Source of the DNA: Streptomyces sp. CB00316
GTDB lineage: Bacteria; Actinomycetota; Actinomycetes; Streptomycetales; Streptomycetaceae
NCBI RefSeq assembly: GCF_001905595.1
Contig: NZ_LIXI01000014.1
Coordinates: 52,760 to 116,759, forward strand
DNA: 64,000 nt
Reading direction: 5' to 3'
How positions within the stretch are numbered: position 1 is the first letter of the stretch; every line of letters begins with the position of its first letter. Under the pieces are notes generated by a model. It made no database searches. It was not told the DNA's origin and was given only the letters and a program-made list of their open reading frames with translations. The position numbers and the translations under genes are program-made. This document shows positions 26,115 to 35,013 of the stretch, in pieces.

Positions 26115-26309
26115 ATGTCCGCACTGGACAGGATCAAGAAGATGCTCAAGGGCCACGAGGACCAGGCAGGCAAGGGCACCGACAAGACGGGAGACGGGGT
26201 CGACGGCCGCACCCAGGGCAAGTACAGCGGCCAGGTCGATTCCGCCCAGGACAAGCTCAGGCAGCAGTTCGGTACGGAGCGCGACCAGGACGGACCGCCG
26301 CGCTCCTGA
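26115..26309 (+). CDS. MT0933-like antitoxin-type small protein
   Basis: A 64-residue very hydrophilic protein: MSALDRIKKMLKGHEDQAGK, then a Gly/Asp/Lys-rich repeat-like body (GTDKTGDGVDGRTQGKYSG) and a final helix QVDSAQDKLRQQF. This pattern is that of the actinobacterial MT0933-type antitoxin/CsbD-like family. No toxin gene is adjacent, so an antitoxin role is unproven. ATG 26115 has GAGGAGG 5 bases upstream. Confidence 0.75.
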   Translation: MSALDRIKKMLKGHEDQAGKGTDKTGDGVDGRTQGKYSGQVDSAQDKLRQQFGTERDQDGPPRS

Positions 26310-26350
26310 GCGCCACCGCCGGTGACCAGCCGGGCCCTGCCCGTTTCAAA

Positions 26351-26409
26351 CAGCTCGTAACAGCTCGTAAGGGGTCCGTGCCACGGGACACGTCCTGTGG
26401 CACGGACCC
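26351..26409. terminator. Tandem 10-mer followed by 13-bp hairpin
   Basis: CAGCTCGTAA occurs twice in a row (26351-26360, 26361-26370). Directly after is a 13-bp perfect stem (26372-26384 with 26397-26409). The hairpin is a likely terminator for the 26115 gene; the tandem repeat may be a binding site or slippage product. Confidence 0.6.
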
Positions 26410-26527
26410 GGTGCGCGCGGCCGAAGAAGTCCGGGGCGATCATCGGATTCTTGTTATCGTCCGGCCCGCACCGCATCTCCCGAGTGTGGGAAGTGACAGC
26501 ACCGGACCCCGGAAGAGTGAGCACAGC

Positions 26528-28138
26528 ATGGGCAAGGATCACGGGACGGCCTTGATCGCGGCGGCGCGGAACGGCGACCAGGAGGCCAAGAACCGGCTCG
26601 TCGCGGCGTATCTGCCGTTGCTGTACAACGTCGTCGGCCGGGCGTTGAACGGGCACGCTGACGTCGACGATGTGGTGCAGGAGACGGTGCTGCGGATGCT
26701 GCGCAGCCTGCCGGAGCTACGTGATCCGGAGAGGTTCCGTTCCTGGTTGGTGGCGATAGCCATGAACGAGATACGCCGGCACTGGCGCGAGGGCCAGTCG
26801 GGGACGGTCTCCGCCGGCCGGCTGGACGACGCGTACGACCTGGCCGATCCGCGCGCCGACTTCGTCGAGCTGACCATTCTCCGGCTCGGGCTGACCGGGC
26901 AGCGGCGCCAGGTGACGGAGGCGACGCGATGGCTGGACGAGGATGACCGCGCCCTGCTGTCCCTGTGGTGGCTGGAGACGGCGGGCCAGCTGTCGCGGGC
27001 CGAGGTCGCGGCGGCCCTGGAGCTCTCCGCGCAGCACACGGCCGTACGCGTCCAGCGGATGAAGGCGCAGTTGGAGGCGGCCCGGCTCGTGGTGGGCGCG
27101 CTGGCGGCCGACCCGCCGTGCGTGCTGCTGGAGGGCATCCTGGCCGGCTGGGACGGGATCCCGTCCGCCCTGTGGCGCAAGCGGCTGGCCCGCCACGCCC
27201 GTGAGTGCACCGTCTGCTCGGGCCACGGATCGGGGCTCGTACCGGCGGAGGGGCTGCTGGTGGGTCTCGCGCTGGTCCCGGTGGCCGGTGCCGTGGGCGG
27301 GGCGGTGGCGCCCGAACTGCTGACGACGGCCGCGCACCTCACCGTGGACTCCGCGGCCGGGGGCGGACGGGCCGAGCGCAGGCGGGGTCAGGTACGGCGG
27401 CGGCGCCGCAACTCGGCCATCGCCGCCGTGGTCGCCGTCGCGGCACTGGGTACCGGTGGCGCGGCCGTGCACCTCTACACCGACGGCGAGGAGCGGGATG
27501 CGACGACCCTGAGCGCCGGGGCTCCCACCGATGGCGCGACCCTCCCCACGGCGGCCGCCCCCTCCCCCACGCCGACGGCACCGTCGCCGTCGGCCTCGGC
27601 GTCATCCGCTTCGCCCTCGGCCAGTGCCTCGCCGTCGAAGAGCCCTTCGCGCAAGCCGGAGCCCAAGCCCTCGCCGACGAAGAGCACCCGGCCCCCCACC
27701 CCTAGCACGGCCGCCCCGGCCCCGAAGCCGCCGCCCGCTCCCGCTCCCGCACCTCCGGCGTCGGACGGCGGCCAGGTCCTGGAGATCGTCAACACCGAGC
27801 GGGCGAAGGAGGGCTGCGGTCCGGTGACCTCCAACGACCTGCTGGCGACGGCGGCGCAGCGGCACTCCGCCGACATGGCGTCCCGCGACTACTTCTCGCA
27901 CACCTCCCCCGACGGCACCGACCCGGGCGACCGGATCACCGCGGCCGACTACCGCTGGAGCACCTACGGCGAGAACATCGCCAAGGGGCAGCGGACCCCG
28001 GCCGACGTGATGCAGGCGTGGATGGACAGTCCGGGCCACCGCGCGAACATCCTGAACTGCTCCTTCAAGGAGATGGGCATAGGGAAGGTGGACTCCGGCG
28101 GCGGGCCTGTGTGGACGCAGAAGTTCGGCGCGCGCTGA
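26528..28138 (+). CDS. ECF sigma factor fused to zinc motif, membrane helix and extracellular CAP domain
   Basis: A 536-residue fusion. Residues 20-88 are sigma region 2 (DVDDVVQETVLRML, FRSWLVAIAMNEIRRHWR); 135-187 are region 4 with its HTH (LSRAEVAAALELSAQHTAVRV). H223-x3-C227-x2-C230 matches an anti-sigma zinc motif. A basic patch (281-295) precedes a membrane helix (297-317), then a Pro/Ser/Lys-rich linker (340-412), and a CAP/SCP domain (415-536) with H446, H458, E482 (GENIA) and H504 (SPGHRANIL). The predicted topology places the sigma part inside and the CAP domain outside, suggesting a sigma factor that senses the cell wall directly and must be released to act. The start is ATG 26528. 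Confidence 0.85.
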   Translation: MGKDHGTALIAAARNGDQEAKNRLVAAYLPLLYNVVGRALNGHADVDDVVQETVLRMLRSLPELRDPERFRSWLVAIAMNEIRRHWREGQSGTVSAGRLDDAYDLADPRADFVELTILRLGLTGQRRQVTEATRWLDEDDRALLSLWWLETAGQLSRAEVAAALELSAQHTAVRVQRMKAQLEAARLVVGALAADPPCVLLEGILAGWDGIPSALWRKRLARHARECTVCSGHGSGLVPAEGLLVGLALVPVAGAVGGAVAPELLTTAAHLTVDSAAGGGRAERRRGQVRRRRRNSAIAAVVAVAALGTGGAAVHLYTDGEERDATTLSAGAPTDGATLPTAAAPSPTPTAPSPSASASSASPSASASPSKSPSRKPEPKPSPTKSTRPPTPSTAAPAPKPPPAPAPAPPASDGGQVLEIVNTERAKEGCGPVTSNDLLATAAQRHSADMASRDYFSHTSPDGTDPGDRITAADYRWSTYGENIAKGQRTPADVMQAWMDSPGHRANILNCSFKEMGIGKVDSGGGPVWTQKFGAR

Positions 28139-28277
28139 GCACCGCGCGGTGATCTTTCACCTGGCGGAAACGCGGGAGAAGCACCGCCTCCGCCTCGGTG
28201 TTCCAGACTGGTAGCAGCGCCCAGGCCGATGGTGTCCGCCGGCGGATCCCCCTTCCCCTGCGGACTGGAGCCCGGTC

Positions 28278-30302
28278 GTGTCCCCCGTCTTCCCCTTCGC
28301 CTCCCGGCCGCTGCCGCTCTGGCTCGGCCATGTCCTGCGGACCCAGCGCGGGCCTGTCCACGGTGGTGCGGTGGTGCGCGGGGCGCTCGCCATGCTCCCG
28401 CTGCTTCTCGCGGTGGCCGCCGACCGGCCGACGGCAGGCGTTCCGGCGGCGCTGGGGGCGATGTTCGCCGGGATCAACGACCGCCCGGGCGGCCGCCGTT
28501 CGTCCGTGTCGCGGGTGGGGGTCCCGGCGCTCGCGGGCGCAGCCGGACTGCTGATCGGCTCGCTGCTGCCCGCGGTCGGTCCGCCGGGGGCCGCGAGGTT
28601 CGTCCTGCCGTTGCTGCTCGGTGCGCTGGGGCTGCTCGCGGGGGCGCTCAGCTCGACGGGTCCCCTCGCCTCGGCGTGCGGCACGCAGTTGCTGGTCGCG
28701 GCGGTGATCGGGGCGGGCATGCCCCTGCCGGAGCCCGGCCGGGAGCGGGCGCTGCTGTTCCTGGCGGGGGCGGGGTGGGCGCTGCTCCTGCGGCTGGTGC
28801 TGCCCACGCGGCGGCGGACCTCCGGCGGCCCGTACCGGTACGACGGTGAGCGCGAGGCGGTGGCCTCCGTGTACGCGGCGGTGGCCGGGCTGCTGCGCGC
28901 GGCGGGCGGCACCCGGGCTCCGGCCCGCCGGGCGGCGCTCACGGCCGCACTCGACCAGGCGCAGGACGCGCTGGCCGGGCCCCGGCTGCGGCGGCACGCG
29001 AGCTCGACGGCAGAGCGACGGCTGCACGCCCAGTACGCGGCGGCGCTGCCGCTGGCCGAGGCGGCGACGGCGCTGGCCTGGGCCGGTGAGCCCTTGCCCG
29101 ACCGGGTCGCGGAGGGGCCGCTGCGGCTGGCGCACGCGGTGCGTACGGGGAGCGCCTGCGGGCCGCTGCCCGCGCCGGCGCGGTCCGGGGCGGGGCTCCG
29201 CGCCCTGGACGACGCCCTCCTGGCGGCCGCGGAGTCGTTCGACCACCGGCCCGGACAGTCGCTGCGGACCAAGCGCGGGCGCCCGGGTCTCGTCGCGCTG
29301 CCGCGCAGGGCCTTCGGGCCGGCGGGGCGTGAGTACGGGTTCCGGGTGGCGCTGTGCTGCGGGGTCAGTGCGGCGGTGGCGCTCGGCCTGGACCACGAGC
29401 ACTGGTACTGGATGCCGGCCACAGCCGTGTTCCTGGTGAAGCCGGATCTCGGGCCGCTCGTCTCCCGGGTGCTGAGCCGGGCCGCGGGGACGGTCGTGGG
29501 GGCCGCCGTCTTCGCGGGGTTCTTCGCGCTGGTGGCCGGCCCACTGCCCACGGTCGCGGCCGTCGCGCTGTGCGGAGCGCTGATCCCCGTCGCCACCCGG
29601 CACTTCGCGGCCCAGACCGCGGTCGTCACCGTACTCGTGCTCTCCCTCGTCCTGCTGGCGGGCGAGCCGCAGGCCGCCTGGGGCCGGGTCGTGGAGTCGT
29701 CGACGGCCTGCGCGATCGTGCTGCTGGTGGGGCATCTGCCGCTGCCCGGGCAGCGGGGCAACCGGGTGCGGGACGCGGTGGACACGGCGGTGGCGGCGGC
29801 GCACCGGTATCTGCGGCACGTCCTGGCCCACCCTCAGGACGGCGCGGGGCGCGCGGTACTGCGCCGCGACGCCTACCGTTCGCTCGCCGTGGCACGGTCC
29901 GCGCTGGACCTCTCTGCGGCCGAACTCCCGCCGGTCGCCGGGCGCACGGCCGAGTTCGAGGAGGTCGCCGGTGCTCTGGAGCGTCTGGTGGACACGACGA
30001 CGGCCTGTGCGGTCCACCTCCACGACCGCAGCGCCGCTCTGCCCCCCTCGCACGCCCAACGGATCGCGGAACAGCTGGCCGCCCTCGATGCGGCGCACCG
30101 CGCCTCCGCGCGTTCCGAGGTACTGGTCCGACGGCTCCCGCCGACCGCTCGCGCGGGCCGGGGCCCGGTGCGGCCACGGCCGGGCCGGGGCGGGTCCCGG
30201 CCGGTTCAGCGCAGCAGCAGTGTCAGTGACGTACCGATGCCGGTGACCGCGCCCACCGCCACGACCGAGAGCGCGACACAACGGGCCCGGAGCCGCTCGT
30301 AG
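28278..30302 (+). CDS. FUSC-family membrane protein
   Basis: A 674-residue protein with two blocks of membrane helices (about residues 30-175 and 355-500), each followed by a cytoplasmic helical region, the layout of FUSC/aromatic-acid-exporter-type proteins. The second block holds YWMPATAVFLVKPDLGPLVSRVLSRAAGTVVGA, the most conserved FUSC segment. The family is implicated in efflux of aromatic compounds. GTG 28278 has TGGAG upstream. The last 97 bases overlap the convergent gene at 30206-30547, so the C-terminal tail (RPRPGRGGSRPVQRS...) is probably not important. Confidence 0.82.
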   Translation: MSPVFPFASRPLPLWLGHVLRTQRGPVHGGAVVRGALAMLPLLLAVAADRPTAGVPAALGAMFAGINDRPGGRRSSVSRVGVPALAGAAGLLIGSLLPAVGPPGAARFVLPLLLGALGLLAGALSSTGPLASACGTQLLVAAVIGAGMPLPEPGRERALLFLAGAGWALLLRLVLPTRRRTSGGPYRYDGEREAVASVYAAVAGLLRAAGGTRAPARRAALTAALDQAQDALAGPRLRRHASSTAERRLHAQYAAALPLAEAATALAWAGEPLPDRVAEGPLRLAHAVRTGSACGPLPAPARSGAGLRALDDALLAAAESFDHRPGQSLRTKRGRPGLVALPRRAFGPAGREYGFRVALCCGVSAAVALGLDHEHWYWMPATAVFLVKPDLGPLVSRVLSRAAGTVVGAAVFAGFFALVAGPLPTVAAVALCGALIPVATRHFAAQTAVVTVLVLSLVLLAGEPQAAWGRVVESSTACAIVLLVGHLPLPGQRGNRVRDAVDTAVAAAHRYLRHVLAHPQDGAGRAVLRRDAYRSLAVARSALDLSAAELPPVAGRTAEFEEVAGALERLVDTTTACAVHLHDRSAALPPSHAQRIAEQLAALDAAHRASARSEVLVRRLPPTARAGRGPVRPRPGRGGSRPVQRSSSVSDVPMPVTAPTATTESATQRARSRS

Positions 30303-30547
30303 CGGGCGGTGTACTCCCCGCGCAGTTCGGCCGCCCGGTCACGGACGCGGGTGAGTGACTCGCGGGAGACGGCGACCCGGTCGGCGAGGTAGACGCGTTC
30401 GACGTCATCGCGCTGGGCGGTGGTGAGCCAGGGCAGTTCGCCGCTGAAGCGGCGCGCCTGCGCTCGCGCCCTCTCGACCTCGGCGTTCCACAGCAGGTAG
30501 CCCTCCAGCTGGGCCAGGCCGCGGGCGCTGTCCTTGTCGGGGTTCAC
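30206..30547 (-). CDS. Small tail-anchored hypothetical protein
   Basis: A 113-residue protein with a long helical cytoplasmic part (LAQLEGYLLWNAEVERARAQ, LTTAQRDDVERVYLAD, SRESLTRVRDRAAELRGEYT) and one membrane helix at the C terminus (VALSVVAVGAVTGIGTSLTL). GTG 30547 has GAGAGGAGG upstream. It lies 44 bases after the ctaD copy in the same direction, so the two are likely cotranscribed and it may associate with the oxidase; that link is inference. Confidence 0.7.
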   Translation of the reverse strand: MNPDKDSARGLAQLEGYLLWNAEVERARAQARRFSGELPWLTTAQRDDVERVYLADRVAVSRESLTRVRDRAAELRGEYTARYERLRARCVALSVVAVGAVTGIGTSLTLLLR

Positions 30548-30591
30548 GCGTCCTCCTCTCGTCGGGCTCTGCGGGTCGGGGCGGGCCACGG

Positions 30592-32322
30592 TCACTCCTG
30601 CTTGTCCCCCGGTGCCACGGTGGCGGAGGCGTCGGGCCGGTTGGCGGCCTCGTCGATCGCCCGCAGCGACGGGTGGTGCAGGTCGAACGCCGGGGATTCG
30701 GAGCGGATCCGCGGCAGGGTGACGAAGTTGTGGCGCGGGGGCGGGCAGGAGGTCGCCCACTCCAGCGAACGGCCGTAACCCCACGGGTCGTCCTCCACGA
30801 TCGGCTTGCCGTACTTGGCGGTCTTCCAGACGTTGTAGAAGAACGGCAGGAGGGAGAGGCCGAGCACGAAGGAGGCGATGGTGGAAACCGTGTTCAGTGC
30901 GGTGAATCCGTCCGCCGCGAGATAGTCCGCGTAACGGCGGGGCATTCCCTCGGCACCGAGCCAGTGCTGCACGAGGAACGTTCCGTGGAAGCCGACGAAC
31001 AGCGTCCAGAACGTGACCTTGCCGAGCCGCTCGTCCAGCATCTTCCCGGTGAACTTCGGCCACCAGAAGTGGAATCCGGCGAACATCGCGAAGACCACGG
31101 TGCCGAAGACCACGTAGTGGAAGTGCGCGACGACGAAGTACGAGTCCGAGACATGGAAGTCCATCGGCGGCGAGGCGAGGATGATGCCGGTCAGACCGCC
31201 GAAGAGGAAGGTGACGAGGAACCCGATCGACCAGAGCATCGGGGTTTCCAGGGAGATCGACCCCTTCCACATGGTGCCGATCCAGTTGAAGAACTTCACC
31301 CCGGTCGGCACGGCGATGAGGAAGGTCGTGAACGAGAAGAACGGCAGCAGGACCGCACCCGTGACGAACATGTGGTGCGCCCACACCATCGCGGAGAGTC
31401 CCGCGATGGCGATGGTGGCGGCGACCAGACCGATGTAGCCGAAGACCGGTTTGCGGCTGAAGACCGGGAAGATCTCTGTGACGATCCCGAAGAACGGCAG
31501 GGCGATGATGTAGACCTCGGGATGGCCGAAGAACCAGAAGAGGTGCTGCCACAGCAGCGCTCCCCCGTTGGCCGGGTCGAAGACATGAGCGCCGAACTTG
31601 CGGTCCGCCTCCAGGGCCAGCAGGGCGGCGGCCAGGACCGGGAAGGCGAGCAGGACCAGGACACCGGTCAGCAGGACGTTCCAGGTGAAGATCGGCATGC
31701 GGAACATCGTCATGCCGGGGGCGCGCATGCAGATGATCGTGGTGATGAAGTTGACCGAGCCGAGGATCGTTCCGAAGCCGGAGAAGGCCAGACCCATGAT
31801 CCACATGTCGGCACCGATGCCCGGCGAGCGGACCGCGTCGTTCAGCGGCGCGTAGGCGAACCAGCCGAAGTCGGCGGCGCCCTGCGGCGTGAGGAAGCCG
31901 GCCACCACGATGAGCGAGCCGAAGAGGTACAGCCAGTACGCGAACATGTTCAGCCGCGGGAACGCCACATCGGGCGCACCGATCTGCAACGGCATGATCC
32001 AGTTCGCGAACCCGGCGAACAGCGGCGTCGCGAACATCAGCAGCATGATCGTGCCGTGCATCGTGAACGCCTGATTAAACTGTTCGTTCGAAATCAGCTG
32101 GGTTCCGGGGCGCGCGAGTTCGGCGCGCATCACCAGGGCCAGCAGTCCTCCCACGCAGAAGAAGGCGAAGGAGGTGACGAGATAGAGCGTCCCAATCGTC
32201 TTGTGGTCCGTGGTGGTCATCCACTTGATGACGACGTTGCCCGGCTCCTTGAGCCGTACCGGCAGTTCGTCCCCCTCTGCGGCATCGGTCTCCACCGGTT
32301 GCGAGATGCCCCTCGTCGTCAC
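30592..32322 (-). CDS. ctaD: Cytochrome c oxidase subunit I (orphan copy)
   Basis: A 576-residue haem-copper oxidase subunit I with 12 membrane helices. Haem and copper ligands are present: FTMHGTIMLLM (low-spin haem His), HPEVYIIALPFFG (CuB His cross-linked to Tyr, with the proton-channel Glu), WAHHMF (two CuB His) and VVAHFHYVVFG (haem a3 and a His). GTG 32322 has AAGGAGC upstream; the N-terminal 30 residues are an acidic soluble lead. The usual cta neighbours (subunits II, III, IV and the cytochrome bc complex) are missing, so this is a second copy that would need partners encoded elsewhere. Confidence 0.92.
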   Translation of the reverse strand: MTTRGISQPVETDAAEGDELPVRLKEPGNVVIKWMTTTDHKTIGTLYLVTSFAFFCVGGLLALVMRAELARPGTQLISNEQFNQAFTMHGTIMLLMFATPLFAGFANWIMPLQIGAPDVAFPRLNMFAYWLYLFGSLIVVAGFLTPQGAADFGWFAYAPLNDAVRSPGIGADMWIMGLAFSGFGTILGSVNFITTIICMRAPGMTMFRMPIFTWNVLLTGVLVLLAFPVLAAALLALEADRKFGAHVFDPANGGALLWQHLFWFFGHPEVYIIALPFFGIVTEIFPVFSRKPVFGYIGLVAATIAIAGLSAMVWAHHMFVTGAVLLPFFSFTTFLIAVPTGVKFFNWIGTMWKGSISLETPMLWSIGFLVTFLFGGLTGIILASPPMDFHVSDSYFVVAHFHYVVFGTVVFAMFAGFHFWWPKFTGKMLDERLGKVTFWTLFVGFHGTFLVQHWLGAEGMPRRYADYLAADGFTALNTVSTIASFVLGLSLLPFFYNVWKTAKYGKPIVEDDPWGYGRSLEWATSCPPPRHNFVTLPRIRSESPAFDLHHPSLRAIDEAANRPDASATVAPGDKQE

Positions 32323-32537
32323 TGCGACGCTCCTTCGGTCAACGGCCCGTATGGACTCGGCGACCAGGATGGACCCGCGGCGATCGGTCCGGTGGGACAT
32401 CCCTCCCCGTCCCCCGCGAGCGCCCGGCAAGGACACTCAAATGGCCCACACCGCCCGGAATAGCTCACCGGGCAGCGCAGTTGGTGAAGCGGCAGAACCA
32501 CTTCTTCCCACTCGGCAGGTACCGGAAGGTCGGATCA

Positions 32538-33197
32538 ATGAAGATCGGCATCATCGGAGCGGGCAACATCGGGGGCAACCTCACCAGGCGGCTGACCGCA
32601 CTGGGACATGAGGTGTCGATCGCCAACTCGCGCGGCCCCGAGACCCTGAGCACCCTGGCCGAGGAGACGGGAGCCACTCCGGTGGCCGCGGCCGAGGCGG
32701 CACGGGGCGCCCGTATCGTCGTCGTGACAGTCCCGTTGAAGGCCGTGCCCGACCTGCCCGCGGGCTTCCTGGACGGGGCCGCGGAGGACGTCGCGGTCAT
32801 CGACACCGGGAACTACTACCCGCAGCAGCGCGACGGCAGGATCGCCGCCATCGAGCACGGGCTGCCGGAGAGCCGGTGGACCGAGCAGCAGATCGGGCAC
32901 CCGGTGATCAAGGCGTTCAACGGGACGTACGCGCAGGACATCCTGGACCGGGGCGCTCCGCAGAGCAGCCCCGCTCGGCAGGCGCTGCCGGTGGCCGGGG
33001 ACGACCCGGCAGCCAAGCGGGCCGTCCGCGACCTCATCGACGAGCTCGGCTTCGACACGGTCGACGCCGGTGGCCTGGACGAGTCGTGGCGTCAGCAGCC
33101 CGGGACTCCGGTGTACGGCAACCAGGGCGACGCCGACGCCATCGTGAAGGCACTGGCGGAGGCGTCGCCGGAACGCACGGCGCAGTGGCGCGCCTGA
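32538..33197 (+). CDS. NADP-binding oxidoreductase, F420-dependent NADP reductase type
   Basis: A 219-residue Rossmann protein. KIGIIGAGNIGGNLTRRL at residues 2-19 binds the nucleotide, with SIANSRGPETL after it; the Ser-Arg pair favours the 2'-phosphate of NADP. VVVTVPLKAVPDLP and AVIDTGNYYPQQRDG follow the pattern of F420-dependent NADP reductase relatives. ATG 32538 has GGAAGG upstream. Whether it uses F420 cannot be told from the sequence. It is a single-gene unit. Confidence 0.82.
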   Translation: MKIGIIGAGNIGGNLTRRLTALGHEVSIANSRGPETLSTLAEETGATPVAAAEAARGARIVVVTVPLKAVPDLPAGFLDGAAEDVAVIDTGNYYPQQRDGRIAAIEHGLPESRWTEQQIGHPVIKAFNGTYAQDILDRGAPQSSPARQALPVAGDDPAAKRAVRDLIDELGFDTVDAGGLDESWRQQPGTPVYGNQGDADAIVKALAEASPERTAQWRA

Positions 33198-33212
33198 CGG
33201 TGCCATGGCGGA

Positions 33213-33251
33213 GGCCGGGCCGTCCGGGCCGTGACCCCGGGTGGCCCGGCC
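33213..33251. terminator. Candidate bidirectional terminator
   Basis: GGCCGGGCC (33213-33221) is complementary to GGCCCGGCC (33243-33251), with further GC pairing possible inside. It lies between the convergent genes ending at 33197 and 33314. Confidence 0.4.
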
Positions 33252-33313
33252 GCTGTCTCTCCCCCGTCGTCTCCCCCGGGCTCTCCTCCGTCTCCCCGGC
33301 CGGGGCCCGCCGC

Positions 33314-33664
33314 TCAGACCACCCCCGTCACCGTCACCCGCACCGAGACCGACGGCTCGGCGCTGACCGCGGCCAGGGTCGCGGTGTGCACGGCGCGGGT
33401 GACGTCGAGGGCACGGTGGCCGCGGTGCAGGACGAGGCGGATGTCGATGTGCCAGGCACCGGTGGCCTCGTCCCGGCTCACCCGCACCCCCTGCGCCCGC
33501 GCCCCGGGCCCCGCCGCGAGACGCGGGGCCCGGTCGGCCACCCGCGTCCGCAGCAGGTCCAGGACGCCGGGGCGCAGGAAGGCGACGCCGGGGACGTCCT
33601 GAGCGGCCCCGGCCGCCGCTTCGGCGAGCCGGTCCCGGAGCCGGAATGTGTCGGCGGTCCTCAC
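33314..33664 (-). CDS. Asp23/Gls24-locus small protein
   Basis: A 116-residue protein, GTGA-coupled to the zinc-finger Asp23 gene. The second half, RVSRDEATGAWHIDIRLVLHRGHRALDVTRAVHTATLAAV, has the strand-helix layout seen in Asp23/Gls24 domains (an acidic/basic amphipathic strand followed by a long helix), but the first half does not align by eye. It is the last gene of the sigma factor operon. Likely a partner of the other Asp23-type proteins of this locus. Confidence 0.65.
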   Translation of the reverse strand: MRTADTFRLRDRLAEAAAGAAQDVPGVAFLRPGVLDLLRTRVADRAPRLAAGPGARAQGVRVSRDEATGAWHIDIRLVLHRGHRALDVTRAVHTATLAAVSAEPSVSVRVTVTGVV

Positions 33665-34347
33665 GCTGCTCCTCCTGTGCCGTGGCGCTCGTACTCGTCG
33701 CCGTCCTCGTCCTCGTCCTCGTCTTCTTCTTCGTCGTCGTCGTCGTCGTCGTCGAGGATGTCCACGACCAGGACGTCGGCCGCACCGAGGCGGATGCCGA
33801 TGTCCTGGTCGGCGACAGCGGCGATCCGTGCGCGTACGGCGTCGGCCAGATCCGGCAGTGACCGGTCCAGGCTCGCCGCGACTTCGACGCGTACGTGGAC
33901 CGGGCCCGCCGGGTCGGCCGGGTCGAGAGGGGCGATCCGGCAGCTTCCGGCCCGTACCCCGGGCAGCGCGTCGACCGCAGCCCGCAGCAGCCGCGCGGCC
34001 GCCGCCTCGACGATCCAGTGGTCCTCCTCCGGTTCCCCCAGGGGAAGCGGGCGCCCGGGGCGCAGTTCGAGCCGGACGAGGTCCATCACACGGGCCGTGA
34101 CCTCGGCCGTGGTCGCCTCGGGCACTCCCGGCTCCTCGGTGCAGGTACGGCGTACGACCTCGCCCAGGCCGGTGAGTTCGCCCAGGGCCGCCGAGCAGTG
34201 CGGGCAGGCGAGAAGGTGGGGGTCGTCGGCTGTCCGGCCGGCGTCCCAGGCGTCCCAGACGTCGCTCAGCAGACGCCCGCAGGCAAGCCGCTCCTCCTCT
34301 TCGTACCGGCTCTCCTCCGGCCGGTCGGGGTTGGCGCTCATCGCCAT
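33661..34347 (-). CDS. Zinc-binding anti-sigma-like domain fused to Asp23/Gls24 domain
   Basis: A 228-residue protein. Residues 15-60 resemble a zinc-binding anti-sigma domain, with H44-x3-C48-x2-C51 in DPHLLACPHCSAALGEL. Residues 105-200 form an Asp23/Gls24-type domain (WIVEAAAARLLRAAVDALPGV, VHVRVEVAASLDRSLPDLADAVRARI). The C terminus is a run of Asp and Glu. It overlaps the end of the sigma factor gene. ATG 34347 is preferred because GGAGG lies 10 bases upstream; ATG 34341, which overlaps the sigma stop as ATGA, is an alternative. The predicted role is to hold the cognate sigma factor and link it to the Asp23-AmaP envelope complex. Confidence 0.75.
   Translation of the reverse strand: MAMSANPDRPEESRYEEEERLACGRLLSDVWDAWDAGRTADDPHLLACPHCSAALGELTGLGEVVRRTCTEEPGVPEATTAEVTARVMDLVRLELRPGRPLPLGEPEEDHWIVEAAAARLLRAAVDALPGVRAGSCRIAPLDPADPAGPVHVRVEVAASLDRSLPDLADAVRARIAAVADQDIGIRLGAADVLVVDILDDDDDDDEEEDEDEDEDGDEYERHGTGGAA
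33691..33756. repeat. GTC/CTC triplet run coding an acidic tail
   Basis: Successive GTC, CTC and TTC triplets (seven GTC copies near 33733-33753) that read on the minus strand as a run of seven Asp, three Glu and alternating Glu/Asp at the end of the zinc-finger Asp23 protein. Such a run is prone to length variation. Confidence 0.7.
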
Positions 34348-34925
34348 GCGCTCATCGCCTCCGTCAGGTAGCGGCGGGCCCGGAAGACCCGGCCGCGGAC
34401 CGCCTGCAGACTGATTCCGACCGTGTCCGCGATGCTCTCGTACGACAGCCCCTGCATCTCGCGGAGCACCCAGCAGACACGTTGTTCGGGCGACAGGCCC
34501 GCCATCGCCGCTGCCAGTGCGTCGGCCGCGGCCCGCGACTCGACGGCGCGGGCGGGGGACGCCTGGTGTTCCGGGGCGGCCTGCTCGGGCACCGAGTCGA
34601 GGTCCGCCGCCGGCCTGCGGGACCGGAGCCGGTTGAGGCAGCGGTTGGTGACGATGCGGTGGAGCCACGTGTGGAAGGAGGCGTCCCGGCGGAACTCGGG
34701 AAGTTTGCGCCAGGCGCTGACGAAGGCGTCCTGAACGGCGTCCTCCGCGTCCGCACGGTCCCCCAGGAACCGCGTCGCGAGTTGCAGCATGGCGGGGCTG
34801 TGCCGCCGTACGAGCGCCTCGAACGCCTCCTCGTCGCCCTCTCCGGCCCGTACGACCAGCAGCGCCTCGTCGGCCCGGACACCCTCCGGCGCCCGTTCCG
34901 TCATCTGATTCCCGTCGCCGGGCAC
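34338..34925 (-). CDS. ECF RNA polymerase sigma factor
   Basis: A 195-residue ECF sigma factor. Region 2 is FEALVRRHSPAMLQLATRFLG with DAEDAVQDAFVSAWRKL and HTWLHRIVTNRCLNRLR; region 4 is LSPEQRVCWVLREMQGLSYE with the HTH SIADTVGISLQAVRGRVFRAR. GTG 34925 has GGGAGGGG 7 bases upstream; ATG 34904 is a weaker alternative. The next gene overlaps its end and encodes a zinc-motif protein, the classical arrangement of sigma and anti-sigma. Its promoter region is shared with a divergent Asp23 operon. Confidence 0.9.
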   Translation of the reverse strand: MPGDGNQMTERAPEGVRADEALLVVRAGEGDEEAFEALVRRHSPAMLQLATRFLGDRADAEDAVQDAFVSAWRKLPEFRRDASFHTWLHRIVTNRCLNRLRSRRPAADLDSVPEQAAPEHQASPARAVESRAAADALAAAMAGLSPEQRVCWVLREMQGLSYESIADTVGISLQAVRGRVFRARRYLTEAMSAWR

Positions 34926-35013
34926 GGACCAGCCCCTCCCTCAGTCGGTTCCACGACACCTTCTCGGTCCTGATCGGTCCTGTCGGTTCTTTCCGTCGGG
35001 CACCTCTCTTTGC

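Noticed and set aside
32455..32520. tRNA-like stretch (TAGCTCACCGGGCAGCGCAG) before the NADP-binding gene
   Set aside because: No matching acceptor stem or T-arm GGTTC motif is found at the right distance, so it is not called as a tRNA.
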